This document shows, piece after piece, positions 7,475 through 16,900 of a stretch of DNA of 64,000 nucleotides (position 1 is the stretch's first letter; each line of letters starts with the position of its first letter). Origin of the DNA: Virgibacillus aidingensis (GTDB taxonomy: Bacteria; Bacillota; Bacilli; Bacillales; Amphibacillaceae); assembly GCF_010994035.1 (NCBI RefSeq), contig NZ_WIXN01000008.1, positions 121,540-185,539 of the forward strand. The letters are read 5' to 3'. Under the pieces are notes generated by a model. It saw nothing but the letters and a program-made list of their open reading frames with translations. It did not search any database and was not told the DNA's origin. Made by a program: the position numbers and the translations under genes.

Positions 7475-8986
7475 TTATTCTGTCTTGTCGTCACGCAATA
7501 GACAAGTGACATAATTTCTGTTACACCAATCTTCCAGGTAATTCATTATATACTCTCGCTTTTCCTTTGGAACACGCCATACCAAGGGACTTGTTTCCGA
7601 TCTCACAGCGACCGAGAATCTCCCTCGGTGCTTATTCAATCTAACTAAGCCGATAGACTGGACCGGCATCTCTAATTTCCCAAGTATTATTTTATCTGGC
7701 CAAACCTGAATGTTCATCCAACTCCATTTAAGAAGAAAGGCTCCCAACACAATAAGTCCAGCTCCTATTCCTATATACCACATTGTATATTCTTGCACCG
7801 CTTGCCTTGTTACAATGCCAAACAAAAAAATAACTAGCCCTGTACCCATCAATATGTTCTGTACTCTGGCTGTTTTAGCTTGAAATTCGTAACAATGTGT
7901 TGTCCGCTGCCTTTCTTCTTCCGCATGCTTCCAAGCAAAAAATGCTTGTTGATATTTTGTTTGTACAATGGGAAGTCTCCCTAGTAATTTTATTCGCTTT
8001 TGCTGCATTTGTTTTTTGGCAGCTGATTTAAGTACATTTTTATTGATCAGATATGGCAATAAAAACGTTATAAAAACAAGTGCTATCTTCACCAATTCAT
8101 AAGTACTTAAAACGCCCAAAAATACTAGAATGATAGGAACCGGGAATATATACTTAATCAACTTATATACGTGAGAAAAAAAACTATATGAAATGTTCCA
8201 AATTGGCTTTACACCAGTCTCATATTTTTTCTCAGGTTGGACACGTCCAAGTTGAGCCGTACATACAATCAAATCATCAATGTCCTTAATAAATGGTGAC
8301 TCCATAGGGATACTTTCCGAAAATATACTATATATTGCATTTGCCTCTTGATAGACATGGTAAAAGCCTGAGCCAGCCATTGTTTCCTCCTGAATGTTCT
8401 TTTCCTGCAAAAAATTTCTAAACGTAAACAGAAAAGACATTCTTTCTTCGTATCCCTTCCAAAATGTACTCCATGCCTGAGTAAAATCCTGAAAGGAATC
8501 GATCGTCAAGTTTTCCGACTTTGATAATTCTTCAGCTCGTGTCTGCAATTCTTGAAACAATGGCAATATCTTTCTATTAATCCGTTTTAATTTATTAAAA
8601 TCTTCCCCGTATTCCTTTTTAAACCTTGAACGGACCATCCATTCAATATCTATTCCCATCCATAAATCATCATTCAAAGTTCTTTCATTTGCCCGTGATT
8701 TTTCGACTTTATTCTCTAGCTGCTTTAAATATGATGTTATTTGAATCATTGAGGAATAAACAAAAACCATTTCTGCAGTCTGTTCATCTGCGCGTTCTCC
8801 ATTTAAATCAAGCACATCAAAGTGTGAATATAATGGCGACTGGAACATATTTTGTCCCACTACCATATACATTTTATCTTCGACAGTAATAAAAGGGCCA
8901 TGGGTAACTTTGAAGCCTGGAAAGGCATATTTCTGGAATTGTTTACGTAAATTGGAGAGCCCCCATTTTTTTATTTTGTTGGCCAT
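7475..8986 (-). CDS. Large membrane protein of unknown function in LXG accessory block
   Basis: The product is 503 residues. It begins with a soluble N-terminal half rich in helices and charged residues (~1-270), with a probable coiled coil around 90-180. A pair of membrane segments follows (~280-325), then a basic helical stretch (~330-385), a second membrane pair (~390-435), and a C-terminal strand-rich domain (~440-503, with IQVWPDKIILG and FSVAVRSETSPLVWRVP) resembling a small PH-like or beta domain. The start has a good RBS (GGGTGAAAT). I know no named family. It sits between the lipoprotein and the frameshifted membrane protein on the same strand, which suggests toxin delivery or immunity. 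Confidence 0.6.
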   Translation of the reverse strand: MANKIKKWGLSNLRKQFQKYAFPGFKVTHGPFITVEDKMYMVVGQNMFQSPLYSHFDVLDLNGERADEQTAEMVFVYSSMIQITSYLKQLENKVEKSRANERTLNDDLWMGIDIEWMVRSRFKKEYGEDFNKLKRINRKILPLFQELQTRAEELSKSENLTIDSFQDFTQAWSTFWKGYEERMSFLFTFRNFLQEKNIQEETMAGSGFYHVYQEANAIYSIFSESIPMESPFIKDIDDLIVCTAQLGRVQPEKKYETGVKPIWNISYSFFSHVYKLIKYIFPVPIILVFLGVLSTYELVKIALVFITFLLPYLINKNVLKSAAKKQMQQKRIKLLGRLPIVQTKYQQAFFAWKHAEEERQRTTHCYEFQAKTARVQNILMGTGLVIFLFGIVTRQAVQEYTMWYIGIGAGLIVLGAFLLKWSWMNIQVWPDKIILGKLEMPVQSIGLVRLNKHRGRFSVAVRSETSPLVWRVPKEKREYIMNYLEDWCNRNYVTCLLRDDKTE

Positions 8987-9210
8987 TCATATTTCACCCT
9001 TCGCATTTAAATATATTCCCCAGATTTGCAGATCGCTGTTCATTTTTCCTAAAACCAAAGATGCCTGTCCAACTGCCTTATTATAAGCTTTTCACTTGAT
9101 TGTAATATTACCTGTAGGTATCGTAAGATAAGAATTGGATTTCAACAGTAATTTATATTTCTCACAAGAAAGGACAAAGAGTGATCCACCCGATGTCCTT
9201 TGTTTGGTCT

Positions 9211-9804
9211 TTATTCAACAATATCCATTTCGAAATTTGCCATTTCCATATGTACATTATCCATATCCAAAGTTGAAAAAAATGCTTCTTCCTCCGGCGT
9301 AATATCCAGTAAAAATGGTACTGAACTATCTGCTTCAATTACACCAAACTGGTCTTCCGGTAAATAAACCTTAACATCTTCAAAGATGTACTCTCCATCC
9401 TGGTTCCCAAAAGTTAAATCAAAAGATACATTTAGAATTCCGTCTTCCAACCGATTAATAGCAAGAAATATAATAGAAGTGCTTCCATCTTCAAATTCTG
9501 CAATATCAAAAGGATATAAACTAAAGTCGTTAGGAACACCCATTTGTGGGTCGGCCTCCACTGCCTCAGACAAAGCACTGTATACAGCATTATTTTCAAC
9601 AGTCACGCCAGCTTCTTCATCCGCTTTCTGAAGTTGTAAATTCAAATCTTCCACCTCTCCAGCTGCACCTGATTCTTCTTCACTTGTTTCTGTATCTATA
9701 TTCTCTTCCCTTTGCTCTCCGGTAGTATTATCCCCATCGGAATCACTGCATCCTGCAACAACTAAAGAGAATAATAATACAGATAGTAAAAATAATTTTT
9801 TCAT
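9211..9804 (-). CDS. Lipoprotein in LXG accessory block
   Basis: The 197-residue product starts with a lysine-containing hydrophobic signal and a clear lipobox VVAGC (Cys near residue 19), so it should be lipid-anchored on the outer face of the membrane. An acidic, Ser/Thr/Glu-rich linker (~20-55) leads to a globular domain of ~140 residues rich in Asp/Glu and beta-strand pattern. It has no cysteine after the lipobox and no enzyme motif I recognise. Its place behind an LXG toxin gene suggests an extracytoplasmic helper or immunity factor; that is inference. Confidence 0.75.
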   Translation of the reverse strand: MKKLFLLSVLLFSLVVAGCSDSDGDNTTGEQREENIDTETSEEESGAAGEVEDLNLQLQKADEEAGVTVENNAVYSALSEAVEADPQMGVPNDFSLYPFDIAEFEDGSTSIIFLAINRLEDGILNVSFDLTFGNQDGEYIFEDVKVYLPEDQFGVIEADSSVPFLLDITPEEEAFFSTLDMDNVHMEMANFEMDIVE

Positions 9805-9847
9805 AATAATTCTCTCCCTGTTGTCTTACACGCTACTATGTAAATTA

Positions 9848-10294
9848 TTACTTTACTCCAACACTCATTTCCACATAATTTCTTCCTGAGTGACTGTTTT
9901 TAAATTCTACAAACATAGGTGTTTGCTGCTTTAATCTATTACGTTTTATGTAATTGATAATCTCCCAATACTTCACCTGTGACACTTCATCAAAATTATC
10001 CATTACACGAGTCATAACCATTGGTGAAACTAAAAAATAACTGCGAAAAAACATTTCTTCCTCTGTTTTGTTTATAAAATGATCTTCATCGATAGTTAAA
10101 AATATTTCTGCGGTCATAACTTCTTCAGTTGGATCGCTGATAATAGAAAAAAACATAGTTCCATTTGTATGGTAACCTTGTTCTTCAAGTATTGAATCAA
10201 AGTCTTTTATGGCAACATCAATTTCCTCGGGCAGAAAATTATAATATTTGGATACCACATTTCTATGAGCAATTTGGTGGTTGTTTATAATCAT
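9848..10294 (-). CDS. DUF5085/GyrI-like small protein in LXG operon
   Basis: The product is 148 residues, soluble, with no signal peptide. The pattern of an N-terminal strand and NVV motif, a middle FFSI strand, EIFLTID, and a C-terminal FVEF...NYVEMSVGV strand fits the GyrI-like fold of DUF5085 proteins, which occur in LXG operons of bacilli. It overlaps the preceding 155-residue gene by 4 bases (ATGA type), so the two are translationally coupled and may work as a pair. Function unknown; a chaperone or adaptor for the LXG toxin is the context-based guess. Confidence 0.62.
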   Translation of the reverse strand: MIINNHQIAHRNVVSKYYNFLPEEIDVAIKDFDSILEEQGYHTNGTMFFSIISDPTEEVMTAEIFLTIDEDHFINKTEEEMFFRSYFLVSPMVMTRVMDNFDEVSQVKYWEIINYIKRNRLKQQTPMFVEFKNSHSGRNYVEMSVGVK

Positions 10295-10758
10295 TTTTCT
10301 TCACTCCGATCCTGAATCGGAACATACAAATCAATGATAATATCTCCATACACCTCTAATAAAACCACAAAATATGTATCTTCAATTGGAATATCTTCAG
10401 TGGCAGCATAGTTCTTTATCTTTTGATATGCTGCATGAAAATCCACTTCCTGATCTGCTTGGCGCATAGCCAAGGCTTCTTCCACAATAAAACTTTCATG
10501 AAATTGAAAGTGGGTTTCATCTTTCAAGGTAACCCGATCATTAATCGGCAGGTAGTAGGTAAAGTGGCCAAATTTATCCTCATTTGTTTCAGAAGTTACC
10601 GAGAAGAAAATGGGACCGTTCTTGTAAATATCTTCAGCTAACGTAAAGTCTTCCATCACAAATAAACCTTCCTGCCAATCTGTTCGCAGCTGTTTTGTTT
10701 CATAGACTAATATGTTATTAAAAATAAGCGGTCGCACTTCAATGTTCATCTTATGCAC
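10291..10758 (-). CDS. DUF5085/GyrI-like small protein, partner of the next gene
   Basis: The product is 155 residues from a GTG that overlaps the stop of the membrane protein gene by 8 bases. It has the same order of elements as its 148-residue neighbour: NGPIFFSV, a YYLPIND strand, a FHESF turn, and a C-terminal YFVVLLEVYGDIIIDLYVPI, a typical GyrI-like ending. Sequence identity between the two neighbours is low, so they are old paralogues or a heteromeric pair. A decayed copy of this gene is found at 6410-6532. Confidence 0.62.
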   Translation of the reverse strand: MHKMNIEVRPLIFNNILVYETKQLRTDWQEGLFVMEDFTLAEDIYKNGPIFFSVTSETNEDKFGHFTYYLPINDRVTLKDETHFQFHESFIVEEALAMRQADQEVDFHAAYQKIKNYAATEDIPIEDTYFVVLLEVYGDIIIDLYVPIQDRSEEK

Positions 10759-11527
10759 CCTTTCTTCCCATGGGATTTAAGTCTCCGTTTTTGTTATAAT
10801 TAAAACTGTCGAAACGGTGTTTACAGTAAAGTAAAACCAGTTGTTCAGGGAGAACAAAGAGCATCGCATAGAATAATAATGGCCCTATTATTAATAAGAT
10901 AATAACATTTATATCGAATACATAACTGTTCCTCGCTATATACTGAATTACGAATACTACTGCTATCCCTCCAATGATCGCTATTGGTATATAAGATTTA
11001 GTTTCAAATTTTTCTCTTATTATATCTCTTTGAGATCCTTTTCGATATTTACCATTTCGTAATAGGATATAAAAACGTATAAAAGTTGCGATGAAGATTA
11101 AAACTCCAAGTAAAATCGTTATAAAAGTAAAAAATATAACCGATTCTATTGAAGTACTTAAACCAAGGCGATCAGAACTTATAAGAAATAAAGCGGCAAT
11201 ATAAAAAAATACACCGAACAGATTTTGAGAAACCATGATAGTAACCAAGTATTGAACCTTTTGATATTTCATGTATACAGCACGAATCGAAAAGATAATT
11301 GAAAACAAAATAAGTATGACTGTTATTATAAGATGTACGATAAAAATGATTTCCATATATGGATAATTTGATCTATCCGCAGCAACCACATATGTTAAAA
11401 AAAACATTAAACCTTGCAAGAAGACAGATAAAATTAACATTGAACCTAGCGAACCAGGACTCTGCCTTCCAGATTCGAAAGGTCCTCTTAATGCAGCAAA
11501 ATCCGTTTCTGATAGTTTTTTAAACAA
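10751..11527 (-). CDS. Polytopic membrane protein, likely immunity to the LXG toxin
   Basis: The start is a TTG at 11527 with GAAAGGAGG upstream. The 258-residue product has a short soluble N-terminus (GPFESGRQ), five or six hydrophobic segments and a positively charged tail containing YCKHRF and NPMGRKGA. It is encoded 27 bases after the LXG toxin, the standard place for immunity genes. The toxin has a hydrophobic glycine-rich tail, which fits a membrane-embedded immunity protein. A frameshifted paralogue lies at 6525-7297. Family name not known to me; immunity is inferred. Confidence 0.68.
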   Translation of the reverse strand: MFKKLSETDFAALRGPFESGRQSPGSLGSMLILSVFLQGLMFFLTYVVAADRSNYPYMEIIFIVHLIITVILILFSIIFSIRAVYMKYQKVQYLVTIMVSQNLFGVFFYIAALFLISSDRLGLSTSIESVIFFTFITILLGVLIFIATFIRFYILLRNGKYRKGSQRDIIREKFETKSYIPIAIIGGIAVVFVIQYIARNSYVFDINVIILLIIGPLLFYAMLFVLPEQLVLLYCKHRFDSFNYNKNGDLNPMGRKGA

Positions 11528-11554
11528 AATTTTGAAACCTCCTTTCTATATATT

Positions 11555-12973
11555 CTAACTAAACCAACCTTTTATTTTGTTAACAGCATCTTTAGCTCGA
11601 TCCATTATTGATTTTCCGCCAAATTCCACATTCAATAGTGCATTTGCTCCTATTCCAGCAACAACACCTATTGCAGTTCCTACCCCAGGAATCGGAATAA
11701 AAGCAGTACCTGCAGCAGTAAAACCAGCCTGCACGGCACTACTAACAGTAACATCTACTGCAGTATTTGTTACAGCTCGGGAATGAGCTTCTTTCCCACT
11801 CAACCCATCAGCCTGTGCATCATGATAGTTCCCATAATAGCTTAAGCCAGCAGCCAATGGACCAAGTGCTTTAGTCGCTCCTTTTGCAAACCCGCTATTA
11901 GCTATACCTTTAACATCAACAGCATCCTTTAATCCCTGGCCTGAACCTTTTAATGTGGATTTTCCTACGTATTTGGCCTTATCTTTAAAAGACGCTTTGT
12001 CATTATAAGCTGTCATAGCAGGGTGTTTATTTATAACATCTCTTCCGGTTTTTGACCAGACTTGTGTTCCACTTTTTTTATCATAATAATTTAATGGAGC
12101 TTGACGATGGTTTCTATTTTGTTTTATTGCCTTTCTAGCATTGGAATCAGGTTTTACACCTAATGCCTTTAATGCATCCTCTGATGCATTAATACGATAC
12201 ATAACCTTTCCATTTTTTGTATACTTTGATACGCTTAATCCGCGATTTTTTGCTGCTTGATAAATAGCATAACTTGAGGTTAGACCTGTAACTGTTTCTT
12301 CACCCTTTTTAATCCCTTCAACAAAACCTTTTAGATCTAATACCTCTTTCCTTGCAGAGCCACTCTTATAATCAGTAAATCTAGCTTCTCCCTGTTCAGT
12401 ACCTGCCGTACTTATTGTTCTTTCAATTCTCTGCAACAATTCCTGTGTTCTTGAAATTTGACCTTTCCCTTCTTTTGTAAAGTTTGATAAGTTACTTTCA
12501 AGGTCAATTATCACTTCTTCGGCTTCTCTTTTAGAACTGGTTACTGTATAAAGCTCTGGAGCAGTTGCACTACTTATATCTCTTACATTTTGAATAGTAC
12601 GCTCAATGGATTGATGATAGCTGCTTAATTTAGTGTACTCTAAATCAACATCATTTTCTATTTCATTTAAATAATCACTTTCCACAATTGCACTAGTATT
12701 AGAATCCACACTTCCTTCAAATGCATTTAAATGATCCTTTAAATTAGCTTCAAGATCAATATACAATTCCTCTAAGCTATCAATTAATGAGCCATGTAAT
12801 TCATTAAAATATCCTTTTGCATTTTTGGCAGCCTTACCTGAAAAAGAATTCATTGCATCTATTTGAGAGATACTAGATCGAATGGATTCCAAAGCCGAAT
12901 AGACTCCATCGGCAGCACTCTTCACGTCATCGGAAAGAGTACGAACTTCTGATATATCAACTTTCATACCCAT
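11555..12973 (-). CDS. LXG-domain T7SS toxin with glycine-rich hydrophobic C-terminus
   Basis: The product is 472 residues, with RBS GGGTGGGGG. Residues ~1-200 are the helical LXG domain, with FSGKAAKNAKGYF and a following helix ending in LIDSLEEL. A linker of ~200-330 follows. Residues ~365-455 form a hydrophobic, Gly/Ala-rich region (ALGPLAAGLSYYG, then AVQAGFTAAGTAFIPIPGVG and GVVAGIGANALL), and the protein ends in an amphipathic helix. No nuclease or NADase motif is seen. The tail resembles the glycine-zipper tails of the LXG toxins TelE and TspA, which damage or depolarise membranes. Membrane toxicity is therefore likely by analogy. It follows two small LXG-partner genes and precedes a membrane protein. 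Confidence 0.85.
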   Translation of the reverse strand: MGMKVDISEVRTLSDDVKSAADGVYSALESIRSSISQIDAMNSFSGKAAKNAKGYFNELHGSLIDSLEELYIDLEANLKDHLNAFEGSVDSNTSAIVESDYLNEIENDVDLEYTKLSSYHQSIERTIQNVRDISSATAPELYTVTSSKREAEEVIIDLESNLSNFTKEGKGQISRTQELLQRIERTISTAGTEQGEARFTDYKSGSARKEVLDLKGFVEGIKKGEETVTGLTSSYAIYQAAKNRGLSVSKYTKNGKVMYRINASEDALKALGVKPDSNARKAIKQNRNHRQAPLNYYDKKSGTQVWSKTGRDVINKHPAMTAYNDKASFKDKAKYVGKSTLKGSGQGLKDAVDVKGIANSGFAKGATKALGPLAAGLSYYGNYHDAQADGLSGKEAHSRAVTNTAVDVTVSSAVQAGFTAAGTAFIPIPGVGTAIGVVAGIGANALLNVEFGGKSIMDRAKDAVNKIKGWFS

Positions 12974-13207
12974 ATTACATCCCCCACCCCTACGATCAAT
13001 AAAAGTTAATTTATAATATTTTCATATACACTGGTAGTGATTGGCACATAAACTGAAACTACATTAGTAAACTCATTTCCCCATTGTTTTATAATGTCGG
13101 ATTAATGACAGTCATATTTTGAAGTTATATAATGACAGGTATCATTTATAGCATTATAATCCAAACCATACCTTTAAGAAAAAATCCAGCAGAGCTATTC
13201 GTTTTTC
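12974..13207. other. Gap between LXG partner genes and toxin gene
   Basis: These 234 AT-rich bases separate the YwqI-like gene from its LXG toxin. I see no open reading frame or clear hairpin. The length leaves room for a separate toxin promoter, but no convincing boxes stand out. Confidence 0.3.
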
Positions 13208-13513
13208 TTAATTACGCAGTGGTTGTGGACCATGGCTAACGTAGTTATTCCTGTTTGCCAATTCTTCATCATTCTGCCTCATCTGTTCTCCGACATGTTC
13301 TAAAGTATTAATGTCCTCATTAAGTAATGTTTTATATTTATCAATTAATTCTGCAGCCTGAATGATATTTTCCAGATCATCAATAAACGGTGAAATATTG
13401 GTTTTATCAAAGGTTCGGCTCGTTTTAATACTGCTTTCCAAGTTGGAAGCTGAACTTCTTAGGTTATCAACATTTGAACGAAATACATCAAAATTTATTC
13501 CTACTTCCGGCAT
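13208..13513 (-). CDS. YwqI-like (DUF5344-type) LXG partner
   Basis: The product is 101 residues from an ATG at 13513 (GGGTGA upstream; a GTG three codons earlier is possible). It is helical throughout, with YKTLLNEDINTLEHVGEQM followed by D-E-E-L-A, the pattern shared with the small partner at 1165-1449. It lies between the YwqH-like gene and the LXG toxin, as ywqI lies between ywqH and ywqJ in B. subtilis. Likely forms a complex with the LXG domain for T7SS targeting. Confidence 0.75.
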   Translation of the reverse strand: MPEVGINFDVFRSNVDNLRSSASNLESSIKTSRTFDKTNISPFIDDLENIIQAAELIDKYKTLLNEDINTLEHVGEQMRQNDEELANRNNYVSHGPQPLRN

Positions 13514-13518
13514 TAAAT

Positions 13519-13935
13519 TCACCCACTTTCAGCATTTCTAATTTGTGCATCCAAAGAATTAAGCGTTGATTGAAGATTATTCAAACCAGCCGTGTATGCA
13601 GCTTTACTTTGTTCTGCCTGACTAATTTCTTCATCGATCGTACTTTTTGCATTCTTCGTATGTTGAACAAAATTTCCAACATGACCCTGATAAGTTGAAT
13701 AGCGACCATTAAAATTGTTTTCATTTGTTCCTTTCCATCTACTGTTATTTATTGATAGATTATCAATGTTACTTTTACTCGTTTCCAGTTCAGTGATGGA
13801 CGACTCTAAGTTATTGGAAGCTGTACGAAGCCTCGTAATTTTATCGGATAGTATGCTTATTTGCTCTCTGGAATTTTGCATCCCATTTAAAACAGTAGTC
13901 CTCTGCCTACGTAACAAACCTACATCCACACTCAC
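13519..13935 (-). CDS. YwqH-like (DUF5082-type) LXG partner
   Basis: The likely start is a GTG at 13935, preceded by GGGAGG and GAGAGG, 16 bases after the essC stop. The longer frame from 14007 would overlap essC. The 138-residue product is all-helical. A WKG turn near the middle (SRWKGTNENNF) resembles the WXG turn of ESX proteins, with long helices on both sides. That fits the DUF5082/YwqH family, which pairs with YwqI-type proteins on LXG toxins. It follows essC closely and may be cotranscribed with the secretion genes. Confidence 0.75.
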   Translation of the reverse strand: MSVDVGLLRRQRTTVLNGMQNSREQISILSDKITRLRTASNNLESSITELETSKSNIDNLSINNSRWKGTNENNFNGRYSTYQGHVGNFVQHTKNAKSTIDEEISQAEQSKAAYTAGLNNLQSTLNSLDAQIRNAESG

Positions 13936-13951
13936 TTTACCTCTCCCTCCC

Positions 13952-16900
13952 CTACTCCGGTATTTTAATCTTAATATGCTGATGATCCATGGCAAAATAA
14001 CATTCAAACGGCGCCGGATATTTTTCCTGCCTCATAAATGGCTGTTTGAATATATCCTGATCACCCAGTCGCATACTTACTAAACCAACGGTAGCCTGGT
14101 TTCTGACATACTTTGGAATTTGTTCAAAGCTTTGCCCGATATAACTGTAATCTCCGCCAATAACAAAGTGGATTCCCACTCTGCCGGACTGTTCGATCAA
14201 AATGGTTATTTCATTATCTTCTAAATTGCTTCTTTCCGTGAAATCTTTTAAGTCAACGATCTGCACGACCCATTCTTCAGCAGCATCATTGCTTTCAAGG
14301 CGGTTATTGATTTCTGCAATCAAATTTTCCTTTACAGCAATTACCCCGTCATGATCGGATACATAAGCGTTCAGACCTTCTCCGATTTCTGCCAGTTTCT
14401 TCTCATTTGTATCAATCAGCATAGTCTTATAGGAGCCTGTAAGACCTGTCATATTCTTTGCCAATGACTGATTCATTTTTTCCAGGCCATCCCGTCTGTC
14501 ACTTACAACCGTCAGATGCCCTTGCTCCTTTGGTTTAAATGCAATTGGTTCCACTTCCTCAAAATCCAGCCCAATTGGCAGCAATTTGTTTTCCAGCAGA
14601 TCCTTTGTCCTTCTGCGCTGTCTGAAATTCTCAAAGTCGAGGACACCATCCGGCATCATCGGTATCTCCTCCGGACGCTCGCCTTCCCAATAAGCATCCA
14701 TTTCTTTGGCCGTGTCCTGAATCGTATCAATGATTTCCAGCGATTCCGCTCCTTTTGTCGGGAGCATTGTCTGGAATAATGCCGGATCTTCCAGTTTCAC
14801 GAGACCGCGCCCCGGGATTTCCTCAATTTCAATATCTGTTTTCCCGACAATGGCCCGCGCCTCTGTATCCTCAATTAAATACAGCGGCATTTGCGTCTTA
14901 ATATTGGACAGAAGCGGCATTTTCATGGCACTTTGTCTGCCTGCGCTGATGGCCAGATATAATCCAACACCTGCACCTTCACGGGCGATTTGGGTGATCA
15001 GTTTTTCAAATTCATCGGAGAAGTCTGCATCGCGAACAGAGTCAAAGTTATCGATCACAATAAAGATATTCGGGATGACATCCCCGCTCGCTCTTTCGTA
15101 CATCTCCATGTTGGCCACACCGTATTTACTCAATTTCTGTTTGCGTTCTTTAATCACGTTTGTCAAAATACGAATCAGCTTGCCGACTTTTTCCACATCA
15201 TCCAACTGAATCGTATCCGCCACATGCGGGAAGTTTTTCAATGGCAGCAGTCCATTGGTACCGAAATCCAGCAAATATACATGCAAATGTTCGGGATTAT
15301 GCTGCCGCACCAGATCCATGACCACTGTCTGCAGGAACGTGGATTTTCCGTACCCCGGGCTGGAAAAGACAGCCATATGGCCATCTTTTGTTAAATCCAG
15401 TTCCAATGGCGACTGTGATTGGAGTTCCGGCTGATCAAGCAGACCAATGGTAACTTTCATCGGTTTTTTCGGCTGCTCCCATTCTTCTTTATAATCAAGC
15501 GGATGTAAGTCTTCTGCAAAAACACGTTCAGGAAGCGGCGGCAGCCATGGTCTTGGCAGCTGCTCTATCTCCTGTTCTTTTGCGTAATCTGCAATATGGT
15601 TAATAACGGCATCAAGCTCTGTTGGTACTTTTTCAATTTCCTCTTTATTTTCCAGTCCGCTTAAATCCTCTGTTAAAATATCGTATTGACCCAAATCATT
15701 GATGGCATAGATCGTGGTGTCAATATATTCATGATCATCTTTATCAGGGACATAATCTGCGCCACTGAAAGCACTCTGGAAAAGCTCGTAAATTTCGTTG
15801 TTCCCGACCTGCAAGTAGGCCCGCCCCGGCAGGGTAATTTCTGCGGCATCCGGTGTTTTCAGGATTTCATTGGAATCTCCTTCATTTTGCACCTTTAATG
15901 CCAGCTTGAATTTCGAGTTGGACCAGATTTGGTCATCCACAACCCCGCTCGGCTTCTGTGTAGCCAGGATCAAATGAATCCCAAGGGAACGCCCAATACG
16001 CGCAGTGGAGACAAGTTCCTTCATAAAGTCCGGCTGCTCCGATTTCAGCTCGGCAAATTCATCGGAAATCAGGAACAGATGCGGCATCGCTTCACTGGCC
16101 TCACCTTGCTTGTAAAGCTTCTGATACTGATTAATATGGTTGACATTATGCTCGCCAAACAGGCGCTGTCTTTTCTGCAGCTCCGCTTTGATGGAGGCAA
16201 GCGCACGCATGGATTGAGCGGCATCCAGGTTGGTAATCGTTCCAACGAGATGCGGCATATTTCTAAACAGGTTCGCCATTCCCCCGCCTTTATAGTCGAT
16301 CAGCAAAAAGGCGACTTCATGCGGGTGGAAGTTCACACCGAGTGAAATAATGTAGGATTGAATGATTTCTGATTTACCTGAACCTGTCGTACCCGCAACC
16401 AGCCCGTGGGGACCGTGTGCTTTTTCATGCAGGTTCAGCTGCACAACATCCTCTTTACCTCTCAAGCCAAGCGGAACAGCTAAGCTTTTATACGTCTCGT
16501 TGATTTTCCAGCGATGGCCGATCGCCAACTCTTCCACTTTTTCCACGCCATACATTTCCAAAAATGTCACGCTCTCCGGAATGGAGTTTTTCAGATTTTG
16601 CAAATGGTTAATTGGTGCCAGCGCACGGGACACTTCTTCTTTATTAAACCCTTTTGGAAAATGATCCAGGGTAAAGCGCCTGTTAACGAGTTCACTTTCC
16701 TCCAGAATAATGTTCCCGTGTTTGGCGTCGCGAATGTCAATTACCGTCTTGACATGTTCCGGAAGTGCATGCATAACGTCCTGTACAAAGACAAGCGATA
16801 CACCGAATTCACTTGGGTCTTCATTGAAAAACTCCATAATCGTATGGTCGAGAATCATTTTTTCATCGGTAATCAATACAACGAAATGGGGTGAAAAATA

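Noticed and set aside
13935..14007. Longer start of the YwqH-like gene overlapping essC
   Set aside because: The upstream ATG lacks a ribosome binding site and the extra residues are translated from essC in another frame; the GTG at 13935 has strong Shine-Dalgarno bases.
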